A stretch of 64,000 nt of DNA from assembly GCA_913058265.1 (NCBI GenBank), contig CAJXPQ010000013.1, positions 29,585-93,584 of the forward strand. The letters are read 5' to 3'. Below the pieces are notes generated by a model, which was not told the DNA's origin, did not search any database, and was given only the letters and a program-made list of their open reading frames with translations. This document shows, in pieces, positions 27,233-38,800 of the stretch (the first letter of the stretch is position 1; each line of letters begins with the position of its first letter). Source of the stretch: an uncultured Oligoflexia bacterium. Lineage in GTDB: Bacteria; Bdellovibrionota; Bacteriovoracia; Bacteriovoracales; Bacteriovoracaceae. Made by a program: the position numbers and the translations under genes.

Positions 27233-29044
27233 TTATCTTTTTACTGATCTTTCACTAGATTTAAGAACCATTTTCCTGATTCTAATATTTTCTGGAGTTA
27301 CTTCAACCCACTCATCTTCCTCGATCCAATCAAGTGCCCACTCAAGTGTTCTCTGAGGAGTTGGTGGAAGAACAATATTTTCATCCTTACCAGCAGTTCT
27401 TACTGCAGTCAGATGTTTTTCACGACAAACATTAATATTTAAATCATTTGGTCTTGTATGCTCACCTACAACCATTCCTTCATAAACTTTTTCTTGAGTT
27501 TTAACGAATTGTTGTCCAGAAGCTAAGATTCCAAAAAGAGCATAGGGAGTTGTTACCCCAGATCTATCTGAAATAAGTGCACCGTTTTGACGTGATAGCA
27601 TCTTACCAACGAATTCTCCATACCCAAGGAAGTAAGAACTCATAAGTCCTTCACCACGAGTTGCCGTTAAAAATTCAGATCTAAATCCGATTAAACCACG
27701 ACTTGGAACTTTAAATTCAATTCTTGTTCTTGTATCACCAATTGGCGCCATTGCTTCCATAAGACCCTTACGAACTCCCATGGCTTCAGTTACAACACCA
27801 GTTGACTCATTAGGAACATCAAAAACAACTTTTTCATATGGCTCTTGCTTAACTCCATCAACATCTTTCATAAGAACTTGTGGTCTTGCAATCATAAGCT
27901 CGTAACCAGCGCGTCTGATTTCTTCAAAAACGATAGCGACTTGAAGCTCGCCTCTGGCCTTTAAGATAAAGACTTTAGGATCTTCTGTTTTTTCATATTG
28001 TAATGAAACGTTTTTACGAATAGCTTCGTGTAAAAATTCCTCTAGTTTTCTTGAAGTAAGGTATTCACCTTCTTGACCTGATAAAGGTGAAGTCGAAACA
28101 GAAACACGTACAGCAACAGTAGGTGGATCAACTTCAATTCTCTCTAACGCCTGAGGATTCTCCATTGAAGTAATTGTGTCTCCAATATGAGCATCATCAA
28201 CTCCGTTTATAATAACAATTTCACCTGCATCTGCATTATCAACTTCTTTAAAGCCAAGGCCATCAAAGATTTGTATTTTTCCGACTTTAATTTGTTTAGG
28301 TTTACCTGTTGCATTGATCCAGTTATATGGCTTATTTGCAATTAACCTTCCGCTTGAAATTCTTCCAATCATTAATGTTCCAAGATATTTTGAGTAATCA
28401 AGGTTAGCAACTAATAATTGTAAGTTCCCATCACTATCAAGTTCAGCTTCTGGGAAATAATCACCAATAAAGAAGTCTAGTAATGGAGATAAGTTACCAT
28501 CTCTAGCTGATGGGTCATCAGATGCATATCCGTCTCGCCCAGAGCCAAAAAAGAATGGAAGGTCTAAATCAAACTCTTCAACGCCTGCAAGATCAACTAA
28601 CTCTAAAATTAAATCTTCTATTTCTGATTGAACTTCTACATGTCTTTCATCATGACGATCAATTTTATTAATCATGACACCGATTTTAATTCCTTGCTCA
28701 ATAGCTTTTTGTAAAACAAATCGTGTTTGCGGAAGCGGACCTTCAGCTGCATCAACTAAAAGTACAATACCATCAACCATCATTAGAGATCTTTCAACTT
28801 CTCCACCAAAGTCAGCATGGCCTGGAGTATCTAATAAGTTGATTTTATAATCTTTCCATTTAAAGGCACAGTTTTTAGCAGAGATAGTGATCCCACGCTC
28901 TTTTTCTAATTCTCCAGAGTCCATAACTCTATCAGCGACTTGCTCATGAGCTTCAAAAAGCCCTGATTGTTTTAACAGTTCATCAACAAGTGTCGTTTTC
29001 CCATGATCAACGTGAGCAACGATTGCAACATTTTTTAGTTTCAT
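27233..29044 (-). CDS. typA: Translational GTPase TypA/BipA
   Basis: [48 protein letters not shown]; BipA C-terminal domain. Confidence 0.97.
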   Translation of the reverse strand: MKLKNVAIVAHVDHGKTTLVDELLKQSGLFEAHEQVADRVMDSGELEKERGITISAKNCAFKWKDYKINLLDTPGHADFGGEVERSLMMVDGIVLLVDAAEGPLPQTRFVLQKAIEQGIKIGVMINKIDRHDERHVEVQSEIEDLILELVDLAGVEEFDLDLPFFFGSGRDGYASDDPSARDGNLSPLLDFFIGDYFPEAELDSDGNLQLLVANLDYSKYLGTLMIGRISSGRLIANKPYNWINATGKPKQIKVGKIQIFDGLGFKEVDNADAGEIVIINGVDDAHIGDTITSMENPQALERIEVDPPTVAVRVSVSTSPLSGQEGEYLTSRKLEEFLHEAIRKNVSLQYEKTEDPKVFILKARGELQVAIVFEEIRRAGYELMIARPQVLMKDVDGVKQEPYEKVVFDVPNESTGVVTEAMGVRKGLMEAMAPIGDTRTRIEFKVPSRGLIGFRSEFLTATRGEGLMSSYFLGYGEFVGKMLSRQNGALISDRSGVTTPYALFGILASGQQFVKTQEKVYEGMVVGEHTRPNDLNINVCREKHLTAVRTAGKDENIVLPPTPQRTLEWALDWIEEDEWVEVTPENIRIRKMVLKSSERSVKR

Positions 29045-29259
29045 TTTTTCTCCAGAAAATTATTTTGCGGCAGTATGCCATATTATTAACTAGAGTGTCA
29101 CCCAAAATTGAGCCATTTAATTGGCCGATCTATGCTTATCAAAAGTCGCTTAATAATGAGTAATTCAACCAAAGACAAGAAAGCATCCAACCCACTGATA
29201 TTACGGAGCATAATGATTAGAACTAATAATTATGTTTAGAGGGGTAATTAAAATATGTA

Positions 29260-30807
29260 TTAATTAAAACTTCGGATTATCGATTCTGCAATCTTTATCC
29301 CATCAACAGCTGCAGAAGTAATACCACCAGCATACCCTGCTCCCTCGCCGCAAGGATAAAGTCCTTTATGGCTAGTGGACTCAAAAGTTTCTTTATCGCG
29401 AAGAATTGTTATTGGAGAGGATGTACGTGTTTCAGGAGCAATTAAAACTGCTTCATCACTTGAAAAGCCCTTCATCTTTTTATCAAACTCGATTAAGGCA
29501 TTTTTTAAGTGCTCATTTATAAAATCGGGAAATATTTCTCTAATATCCGTTTTGAACAGGCCACTTGGAGAAGAAGTTTTTGGTAAGTCTGTATCATCCA
29601 ACTTTCCACGAAGAAACTCTCCTACCGTCATTGCAGGAAGTCGTCTTCCATCGGACTTAGCAGTTGAAACTCTAAAGGCTTTTTGTTCGATAGCATGCTG
29701 AAAGTCCATTCCCTGTAAGGGATGATCAAGATCGTAATCTTTGCCAGCATTAACCGTGACAACAAGAGCAGAGTTAGACCAACGAGAGTTTCTGGCATAG
29801 TTACTCATACCGTTGACTACAATACCATCGGTTTCAGTCCCACTTGAAAGCACATAACCACCTGGGCACATACAAAAGCTATATGTCCCTTTATCCGTCG
29901 TTTTATCAAAGTGTGAAAGTCTATATCTTGCTGCACCTAAAAATTCACTTTCATGATATTCACCATGTTGAATTTCATCTATTGTTGCTCTTGGATGCTC
30001 AATTCGAACACCAACTGCAAAGTCCTTTGGCCTAATGGCTATATCATTCTCAAAAACATGATGATACATCCCACCTGCGGAGTGTCCAGTTGCTAGGATT
30101 ACGTGATCAGATAAAAGTTCTTCACCAGAACTAAGCTTAACCCCAACAACCTTATTATCTTTAAAAAGAAGCTCAGTTGCGGCTAAATTGGTTAGAATCT
30201 TATGCCCTTGGTCTTTAAGTTGATCTGAAATTTTAGTAATTATTTTTCGAATCTTATTTGAGCCAAGATGTGGATTGGATAAATAAGCTGTGTCTGCAGG
30301 TGCACCGAATTCAACAAACTTATTCATAACATATTGAATAAAAGGAGATTTAATTCGCGTGATAAGCTTTCCGTCAGAGAAAAGTCCAGCTCCTCCCTCT
30401 CCATAGCACACATTACTGTCAGTATTTAAAACGCCTTTCTTCCAATACTTTGAAATATGCAGCATTCTCTTATTCGCCTCATCTCCACGCTCAATAATCG
30501 TAGTAGGTATTCCATATTCAGCAAATCTTAAAGCAGCAAATAAACCAGCAGGGCCTGCACCAATGATAATTGGTATTGAATTAAGACTTGTATTTTTGTT
30601 AAAAGATTCTGTGGCAGAACCAAACTCTTGACCCTTCTCAATGACTTCAAGCGTGTAGAGATAAACAGGCTTCTTTCCTCTAGGTGCACCTCTCGCATCC
30701 AAGCTCTTAGACAAAATTCTAAACTCAATAATTTCTGGAAACTTAGACTTTAAATAAGATTCAATCTCGCCATCAAAGTCGAGCTTAGCTTGTATTTTTT
30801 TCGACAT
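29260..30807 (-). CDS. NAD(P)/FAD-dependent oxidoreductase (COG2509-type)
   Basis: PIIIGAGPAGLFAALRFAEYGIPTTIIERG, GEGGAGLFSDGKLITRI, CMCPGGYVLSSGTE, LYPCGEGAGYAGGITSAAVDGI. Confidence 0.88.
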   Translation of the reverse strand: MSKKIQAKLDFDGEIESYLKSKFPEIIEFRILSKSLDARGAPRGKKPVYLYTLEVIEKGQEFGSATESFNKNTSLNSIPIIIGAGPAGLFAALRFAEYGIPTTIIERGDEANKRMLHISKYWKKGVLNTDSNVCYGEGGAGLFSDGKLITRIKSPFIQYVMNKFVEFGAPADTAYLSNPHLGSNKIRKIITKISDQLKDQGHKILTNLAATELLFKDNKVVGVKLSSGEELLSDHVILATGHSAGGMYHHVFENDIAIRPKDFAVGVRIEHPRATIDEIQHGEYHESEFLGAARYRLSHFDKTTDKGTYSFCMCPGGYVLSSGTETDGIVVNGMSNYARNSRWSNSALVVTVNAGKDYDLDHPLQGMDFQHAIEQKAFRVSTAKSDGRRLPAMTVGEFLRGKLDDTDLPKTSSPSGLFKTDIREIFPDFINEHLKNALIEFDKKMKGFSSDEAVLIAPETRTSSPITILRDKETFESTSHKGLYPCGEGAGYAGGITSAAVDGIKIAESIIRSFN

Positions 30808-30889
30808 ATTGAGTATTTATAGTAATTTAGCTTTAATGCCTATAAAATAGTCTAAAAGTTGATAATAATTACTGTATTTAGGAAGGAAT

Positions 30890-32131
30890 ATGAAATTTGA
30901 CCTCATCATTATTGGAAATGAGCTCCTAAATGGGAAAATCCAAGATTTAAACGCTCATTTCTTGGCGACTGAACTTTATAATCGAGGCGATGAACTACGT
31001 AAGGTTCATGTCATAAAGGACTCTGAAAAAGAATTCGAAATGGCGATTGCAGAGTCTAAGCTTTACTCCGATGTCATCATTACCACAGGAGGTCTAGGTC
31101 CTACTCAAGACGACTTAACAAAAACCATGTTTGCTAAAATCTTTAATAAAGAAGTCGTCTACAACACAGATGCCTATAAAGTGGCCAAAGGCCATTATGA
31201 TCGAGGAGAAAGAGAGTATAACTTAGACATCATCGATTATCACAATCTTCCACTTGAATTCAATTCTCTTGCAAATCCTATTGGTTATGCGCCTGGTATT
31301 CATTACCAGGAAGATGATGTTCACTTTTTTGCAACACCAGGAGTTCCATCGGAATTTCAAGTAATGCTATGTGAAATCATCCTACCAAAGATACCTAAAC
31401 CCAGTTTGAAGTCAAAGCATGTCATTATCAAAACATGGAAGATACCTGAATCAAAAATTTTTCATGAATTTGCGCCAGAGCTTTGGAAAGATCTTGAAAC
31501 CATAGGTGAAGTCAGCTCCCTACCACATATTTCAGGTGTTGATATCGGTGTAAAAATTAGTGGATCTACTGAAGTAGAGATTGAGCAAAAAGAAAAAAAA
31601 GTTATAGCACTAGTTTCTGCCACAGAAATTAAAGACTATATTTGGCACATAGGACCGGAGTCACTTGAAGAAGTTATAGTGACAAAAGCAAAACAAAAAA
31701 AACTAACCATTGGTTTTGCTGAAAGTTGTACTGGAGGACTATGCGCAAGTCGCATAACCGATATCAGCGGCTCATCTGCTGTTTTCTGGGGAAGTATTGT
31801 AAGCTATGCTAATGAAGTTAAAACAAAATCGCTAGAGGTTAAAACTGAGACCTTAAAAGATCACGGTGCTGTATCGAAAAAAACAGCCCGTGAAATGGCC
31901 CTAGGAGCGAGAGAGCAATTACAAGTTGATATTGCCATTTCCACTACTGGAATAGCTGGACCAGGCGGCGGATCAATTGAGAAGCCAGTTGGAACCGTTG
32001 GAATAGGAGTATCCACTGTCAGTGGTACAAAGAGTAAAATCTATAATTTCAAAGGAAGTAGAAAGGCCTTAAAACAAAGATTTTCTCAAGCTGCACTGAT
32101 GATTTTATTGGAAGAAATCACACATCTTTAA
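30890..32131 (+). CDS. cinA: CinA family protein (molybdopterin-binding domain plus nicotinamide-nucleotide amidase domain)
   Basis: ITTGGLGPTQDDLTK, FATPGVPSEF, IGFAESCTGGLCASRITDISGSSAVFWGSIVSYAN, TTGIAGPGGGSIEKPVGTV. Confidence 0.93.
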   Translation: MKFDLIIIGNELLNGKIQDLNAHFLATELYNRGDELRKVHVIKDSEKEFEMAIAESKLYSDVIITTGGLGPTQDDLTKTMFAKIFNKEVVYNTDAYKVAKGHYDRGEREYNLDIIDYHNLPLEFNSLANPIGYAPGIHYQEDDVHFFATPGVPSEFQVMLCEIILPKIPKPSLKSKHVIIKTWKIPESKIFHEFAPELWKDLETIGEVSSLPHISGVDIGVKISGSTEVEIEQKEKKVIALVSATEIKDYIWHIGPESLEEVIVTKAKQKKLTIGFAESCTGGLCASRITDISGSSAVFWGSIVSYANEVKTKSLEVKTETLKDHGAVSKKTAREMALGAREQLQVDIAISTTGIAGPGGGSIEKPVGTVGIGVSTVSGTKSKIYNFKGSRKALKQRFSQAALMILLEEITHL

Positions 32132-33857
32132 GAGCAATACCCGGAACCCCAATTGACTGTGTTATAAGACAAAAGATAAGTCTTTCCTTGTCAGAGATTT
32201 TACTATCAGAGACAATAATTTTTTTCGCTAACTTACAAAGTAGCTCTTTATCTTTAGGCTTAGCAAAACGAAGCCATTTCAATGAGTCCATGATATTGAG
32301 GTAGCCTAACTCACTCTTAAGTATGAAGTTGATTGATTTTTCTTCAGAGACTAGGTCTATAAAGTTAATATCTGTACTATCACCTTCATAATATAGATAG
32401 CTCAAAAGCATTGAAGCATACTTATAAAATTCATTAGAGGATAAATCTTTTATTGGAAGTTTTTCTTCAACAAGTACTGGTCTCAAGTAGGAAAGAATAA
32501 GAAACTCCATAAATTTGATTTTACTATCCTTAATAACTTCTTCTTTTAAAGACTTATATATTCCCTCTTTCTCAGTAGAGTCTAATCTTCTAATAAAAGG
32601 GACTACTGCTTCGAGATAATGAATTTTGGTATCAGTATTTAAATTTTTAATTTCATCTAACTCATTTTGCATAAAAGGAATAATCATATCAGCAATAGAT
32701 TTATCAGATGAGACTTGTCCTTGAGGCAACTTATTTAAAAAGAAGAACATTGGACCTAAATAGGCCATAGCTGACTTGAAGCTTTCAGGCCCTATAATTT
32801 CTTCTTTCTTTGTATTCTTTTTTCTTAAAGAGTCTTGTCTCTCTCTTTGAATTGAATACATATTTTCTCGAACCTTAAGTAGATTCTCTTCTGTAAGTTC
32901 TTTTACATTATAATTTTCTTTGATTGCCAGAATTCTTTTTTCAGTTGCTGGGTGAGTATCAAAAGAAAAAAAACTCTTTGTTGGATCTGAAATACACATA
33001 TGACTAGCATCATCCACATGAGAACTTTTCAACTGACTACCCTGCACATTTGCCATGATTTTGACGAGTACTCCAACCATACTATCAGGGTTCCTTGTGA
33101 ATTGAACACTTGAAGCATCAGCGAGATACTCTCTTTCTTTAGAAATTTTAGACTTAAGCCATCCGGCCACAAGATATCCAATTCCTCCTAGCGCAAAAAA
33201 GATAGCTCCGATACCTGCTGCCCCATTTCCTTTTTTTCTAGATCTACGACCTGATGATCTCAGCAATAAACGGCCCAACTTAAATATAATAAGTAAGCCT
33301 GCTAAAGTACCCGTTAGTTTTAGATTTAAATTCATATCACCGTTTAAAATATGACTAAACTCATGGGCCACAACTGCTTGTAGTTCATCACGAGTAAGAT
33401 TCTCTAGCGCACCTCTAGTCACACAAATACCTGCATTATGAATATCAAAGCCACAAGCAAAGGCATTTATTGAACTCTCAGGAAGGTAATACACAGAAGG
33501 AATGGGAACTCCTGAGGCAATACTCATCTCTTCTACAATATTTAAATATTGCTCAAATATGAAATCTTCCTGAACACCAGAAATCTCAATACCTCCAAGA
33601 TTAGTAAAAATAGAGCTCGGATTTCGACGCAAATACTCTGTCTTAATCAAAGAGACTATGGAGATAAAGCCGAAGCTTCCTAAGGACGAGTAAACGAAAA
33701 TAGTTAACACCATATTTTCCGTGTCAAAAGAGTCTTTTAGATAGATTGAAAGCGAGATTCCAATCAGAACAGAGACAGTGAGGACAGAAGAAAAGAATAA
33801 AACAAGTAAGTTTCTTGTCTTCTGCTTTGCCTCATATTGTGCTTCGAAGAAGTTCAT
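32118..33857 (-). CDS. M48 family (HtpX-like) metallopeptidase
   Basis: INAFACGFDIHNAGICVTRGALENLTRDELQAVVAHEFSHILNGDM; N-terminal TM pair; EREYLADASSVQFT. Confidence 0.9.
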   Translation of the reverse strand: MNFFEAQYEAKQKTRNLLVLFFSSVLTVSVLIGISLSIYLKDSFDTENMVLTIFVYSSLGSFGFISIVSLIKTEYLRRNPSSIFTNLGGIEISGVQEDFIFEQYLNIVEEMSIASGVPIPSVYYLPESSINAFACGFDIHNAGICVTRGALENLTRDELQAVVAHEFSHILNGDMNLNLKLTGTLAGLLIIFKLGRLLLRSSGRRSRKKGNGAAGIGAIFFALGGIGYLVAGWLKSKISKEREYLADASSVQFTRNPDSMVGVLVKIMANVQGSQLKSSHVDDASHMCISDPTKSFFSFDTHPATEKRILAIKENYNVKELTEENLLKVRENMYSIQRERQDSLRKKNTKKEEIIGPESFKSAMAYLGPMFFFLNKLPQGQVSSDKSIADMIIPFMQNELDEIKNLNTDTKIHYLEAVVPFIRRLDSTEKEGIYKSLKEEVIKDSKIKFMEFLILSYLRPVLVEEKLPIKDLSSNEFYKYASMLLSYLYYEGDSTDINFIDLVSEEKSINFILKSELGYLNIMDSLKWLRFAKPKDKELLCKLAKKIIVSDSKISDKERLIFCLITQSIGVPGIALKDV

Positions 33858-33863
33858 ATGATA

Positions 33864-34463
33864 TTAAAACTGAACTTTTACTGCTTCTCGCATCTTTACA
33901 TCTTCAACTTCAAGTTGAGGTACATCTCTGTACTGAAACATATTGGCAATTATACTTTGTGGAAATTGTTGTATACCTATATTATAAGTCATCACAGAAT
34001 CATTATAATTTTGTCTTGAGAAGGAAACCTTGTTCTCCGTAGAAGTAAGCTCTTCCATTAGTGCCTTGATATTTTCATTGGCCTTAAGATCAGGATAGTT
34101 TTCAAATAGTGCCATAAAGCTTCCCATAGATGCTCCAAGCGCCCCCTCAGTCTTATTGAAAGTTTTAGCTGCTCCTGCATTTGAAGGGTCTGCCTTTAAT
34201 GCTTGAGCTGCAGAGTGAGCTTGATTTCTAGCGAGAATAACAGCTTCTAATGTTTCTTTCTCATGTTCCATGTACTTTTTAGCTGTTTCCACAAGATTGG
34301 GTATTAATTCAAACCTTCGTTGAAGCTGAACATCGATTTGTGAGAATGAATTCTTATAAATATTGGCAAGACGAATGATCCCATTATATATTGAGATAAG
34401 ATATCCAATAAACAAAAATATTCCAACTATAAATACTAAACCAACAACCAAAATTGTGTTCAT
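33864..34463 (-). CDS. lemA: LemA family protein
   Basis: NGIIRLANIYKNSFSQIDVQLQRRFELIPNLVETAKKYMEHEKETLEAVILAR; ATG at 34461-34463. Confidence 0.93.
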   Translation of the reverse strand: MNTILVVGLVFIVGIFLFIGYLISIYNGIIRLANIYKNSFSQIDVQLQRRFELIPNLVETAKKYMEHEKETLEAVILARNQAHSAAQALKADPSNAGAAKTFNKTEGALGASMGSFMALFENYPDLKANENIKALMEELTSTENKVSFSRQNYNDSVMTYNIGIQQFPQSIIANMFQYRDVPQLEVEDVKMREAVKVQF

Positions 34464-34464
34464 A

Positions 34465-35285
34465 CTATACATCCTTCTTTGTATCAAATTCTTCTTCGTC
34501 TTCTAATTCTCTATAATTTTCATCCGCTTTCGCATTTACATATTTATGTGCAATTTGCTTATTCGCTCCTCGTAACCTTTGACTCATTGTTTGCATCAGC
34601 GATCTAAACCAGCGAGGTTGGTTCTCCATAACATCAATAAATTTTTTATGGGGAATGACAAGTACTTCGCAATCGACGATCGCCTTGACGCTCGCAGACC
34701 TTGAAGATTATCCAGAAAACTCATCTCACCAACGAGTTCACCAGGGTAAATTTCCCCCAGAATGACATTTTTATCATCATGATTCATTTTAGTAATGAGA
34801 AACTTTCCCGCGAGTATCCAAAACATTTCATGGCTGGTACCACCTTCAGTTATAAGGTACTCCCCCTTAACAATTTTTCTTGTATTACTAGTGATAATAT
34901 CTGAATGACCTGAAAAAGTAAGGAGCTTCTTTTTTAACTCTAGCTTCGTAAATGGAGCTGCCATATACTTTATGTTATCAAGATTTGAAAAATTTAAAGT
35001 AAATTCATCTGCATGTTCACCAATGATAAGAATTGGAATTATATCCGTTATATTCTTAAGAGTTTCTTTACGTCGTATAATCTCTACAAACTCTAAAGCA
35101 TTAAATCCTTTCATATCCATATCAATTACAACAATATCAAATTTTTCATTTGAGTATTTAAGACGAGCTTCATTTGAGTTTCCAGCGACAACAACTCTAT
35201 ATTTTTGTTGCTCAAAAACATCAACATTAATTTGCTGAATTTCTTCATTAGAAATAATAACTAATACCGTACTTTCATTTTTCAT
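34465..35285 (-). pseudogene. Response-regulator receiver plus cyclic-nucleotide-binding domain protein, interrupted by an apparent 1-nt frameshift near 34699-34703
   Basis: Frame 1: MKNESTVLVIIS...GELVGEMSFLDNLQ; frame 2 continues SVKAIVDCEVLVIPHKKFIDVMENQPRWFRSLMQTMSQRLRGANKQIAHKYVNAKADENYRELEDEEEFDTKKDV*; stop TAG at 34465-34467, 1 nt before lemA ATG. Confidence 0.8.
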
Positions 35286-35430
35286 ATCTCATGGTATCGT
35301 CTAATTGAGTATTATTCTTTACGGAATCTAAAGCATTTCTTGCGAGGTTTTAGTCGTAACTTTAAGGGATGCTACCTTCTAAGAGGAAGTCACAAGGTCA
35401 CTGTATATGACTGACTAATTCTTTTTGACT

Positions 35431-35706
35431 CTATTTCTGTTGTAACTTTTTAGCAAGCTCTCGTGCCTTTGCCTGAACCTCTGGATCATTCGCTTTCGCT
35501 TTTCCTTTAGCATATAATGCTTTCATTTCATCTTTATCCATAGACTCTAATTGCACCCTTGCAGCAGCAATCTGCTCTTTCGTAAACATTCCAGTTTGCT
35601 CCATTTTGGCCAGACTACTGTCAACTTCTGCCTTGGACATTTTCTCAGCAATTGCAAAAGTAGAAGTGAGTAATATAAGTCCAGCGAAAATTAATAACTT
35701 TTTCAT
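35431..35706 (-). CDS. Small exported helical protein, unknown
   Basis: MKKLLIFAGLILLTSTFAIAEKMSKAEV signal peptide, Ala/Lys-rich mature region. Confidence 0.65.
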   Translation of the reverse strand: MKKLLIFAGLILLTSTFAIAEKMSKAEVDSSLAKMEQTGMFTKEQIAAARVQLESMDKDEMKALYAKGKAKANDPEVQAKARELAKKLQQK

Positions 35707-35898
35707 AAATTCTCCTTATTTTATATCCATCTATTTTAACATAAGTCCGAAATCGAAGTGGTACATTTTGCCGCACAAATTCAGACCTTAACAGGTAATA
35801 GTTATAAAATTAATAGCTTACACGACTCCCTAATGATTCTAGTCAACTACCTTCATAATTTCTTTAATATTCACTAATTAGACGACGAAAAGGTAAGA

Positions 35899-38800
35899 GT
35901 GATGAAGAAAATATTTAGTTTTAAATTCATTTTTACTTTTGCGCTTATGTTTATCATAAGTTCATGTCTCCCTGAGCAACAACAAGTTCCGGTTGATAGT
36001 GGTACTAGTGACCAATCAAGTACTGTTGATGACGAAGTAGTTGTTGAGGAAGAAAACCCTACCCTGCCTCAAGTCGTAAATTTTCTACAACAAGGATCAA
36101 CTGATACAACAACAACACTAAGTTTATTCTCTGATTTTAAAGATACATTTTTACTTCGTGGAAATGACATCATCGCGTTCTTAAAAGATCAATCACAGTC
36201 TTCACAAAGTAATTTTTGTATGACGACAAACTTTACAGGGGCAAGTGGAGCAACGGCAAAAAACATTTTAGTGCTCTCAGCAAGAATTCGTTCATTTTAT
36301 TCAACAACTTTAAAAACACGAGAGTATTTTTTACAATTTGATCCTAATAATAAAGATCTGAATCAGACTGACTGTTTAAGCGTTAGCTTAGTTAATAAGC
36401 TAAACTCAGTTTATGGATCAACAAACATTACTTACTCAATGGATGAGATTTGTCCTGACTGTAATACAAATATTTCATCAACAAGCTTAAGACTATTTAA
36501 TCTTAGTGGGGTTGAATTTTCATCATCGCTAATTGCACATTTAAATCTCTCAGTAATTCCTGGTTTAGGATCTACAAGTACGGGTACAGTAGAGACATGC
36601 TCCATAAATGCAAACTGTATTAGCTCTGGCTTTAATTGTTGTCTATCAGGACAATGTGTAAATCACGGAGAAGTTAGACCAGAGACTCTTCAGTCAAGTG
36701 ATGAGTACTTAGCTGCACTTCAGCTAGTCCTAGCTCGTCCAGAGCTTATAAAAAATTATGAACACCTCTTCTACGTCTGCCCCATGATGGTACCAACGAC
36801 TGAAGAGGATCCAGAGGATATAGATCCAGTTCAAAATGCAAATGATCTTTTTACCGAGCTAACAAGGTTATATGAATGTACTACTCCTCAAGTAGACGAG
36901 TTCTCAATATGTACAATGGATTATAATGATGCCTCCACACTTATGAATGGAAGCTCACATGACTTCCTTGCTGGTAATGATGATAAAACTTTTGATAATA
37001 TAAATTCATTTATGAATGGTACTCAAAATATCGTTCAGATTGATTATGCAGGAAGAATCCTTTATAAGGATGCTCTCACTTCAGAGCAAACAAATATTGC
37101 TCTTCCGAGTTATATAACTCTTGGAGTAACAAATGACTCTTTAACTCAGGCCCAAGTTGCAAGTATCAATACAACACTTCCTGAGGATGCAACCAATGAT
37201 ACCGTCTCAATATCTTACAAAGTTGACGGGACATGTGAAAAACTTGGAACCTCTCTTGCTAGATGTATGAAGTATTACAAGCAAGCTCAGATATCTACCC
37301 CTTCAAGGTCGAGTGATCATGCAAGCGGAAATAATACTTTCAACTTACCTACATACTTTGACTCAGATTTTAATGTCATTGTTGAAGTTGGTGGTAGTAT
37401 TGTACCTAAAGGTACAACTACCTGGAGTAGTGTTGGAAACTCAATCGTTTTTAATAGCTCCACTTTTCCAGTTGTCGATAATCAAGAAATCTCTATCAGT
37501 TATTTTGTAACTGATGATGTCGATATGTTAACAGTATCAAAAGAGTTAGCTCAGTCAGGGATCGATGACCACTGCGCTTGTGATCCTTTAAAAGATCCTT
37601 GTACCTTGAAACCTATTCAATCAGAAGTTGGTGGAGAGCTTAAGACAACAAGCTATGTTTGTATTTACCCTCAACCTGATGTCCCAAATGGACCTCTCCA
37701 AGAGACGGTTTATGTTAGTGCAAAGTCAGTTCCCCACAAGTTCTACGATGAGTTTGGAGTAAACTATGACCTTGGTGATGTCGCTTCAGAAAATGTCCAA
37801 GAAGGTTTAGAGTTTGAATATACTGATGGAAATAACTTAAAGCCAAATAATGTTGGTACCTACATAGGCTTTAATGAAATTTACGGAACTATGAATCTGA
37901 ATGAAGCCTCACCTCTTCCTCCTAAAGTTGTCAACGTTGATAAGGGAACAACATACGATATTTTTGTCGATGAAGGCGCATTTTCAACTTGTCTAAATTG
38001 TGGCTCAGACTACTTTTCAAATATGCAAAAAGTCTTTCCAAATAATTTTAATTATAAAGGAGCCGGCTACTATGCTAATCTTGTCGAATCAAGACGCAGA
38101 AAAAATCAAAGTAAGTATCCAGGTGATGACTTTAAATTTGGTCGTGCATGTTTTGTCCCTGCTTCAATGATGCCTTGGACACATTCGGCCAACACAGACG
38201 TAAAAACTCAAAGAAATAATCGACTTGCTGCCCAACACTTTCTTTATTCCAATGGAATGAACAAAGACTGGTATGGCTTTGATTATGGATCAATGATTGG
38301 GTCATTCGATGGTGTTAAGTGGTTCTCCATTGGCAATCAACGAAGAATTAAGGCCGAGTCAAATAAACTCTATCTTGCTGTGAACGCCTACTTTGGTGAC
38401 CTTACAATTAATAATACATTCAAACTTATGATAAGTGAGATTAGTAGCGTGCTCAATTCGGGATCATTTATTAACCACGATTCTGATAGTGATGGCGCCG
38501 AATGCCAAAGGGCCCACTTCTGTGAAAGTGACAACGATTGTCTTACAAACTTAGGTTATGAGTATACATGTCAAAATGTATCTGAATTTCAAACACCTTG
38601 GCCACAATTTGACAGTAATGGAAATGAGATCAGTGGCTCTATTTCAAGATCGCTTCTGTCATTAGTTGGTGGATCTAACGGACAAGCAAAGCGTTGTGTG
38701 TATAGAGGACCTGGAGCTATTTGTGAACAAAGACAGTTTTCTGTAAATAGTTCAAGTTCATATGCGAGTACTTCGAACTCAGCTCTTCACGCTTGTTCAC

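Noticed and set aside
29132-29239. Possible 35-aa plus-strand ORF in the typA/oxidoreductase gap
   Set aside because: No convincing SD and no recognisable composition; likely chance.
35290-35430. Intergenic region with hairpin-like gtcac/gtgac words, considered as an ncRNA
   Set aside because: No stable stem with U-run or recognised RNA family; insufficient evidence.
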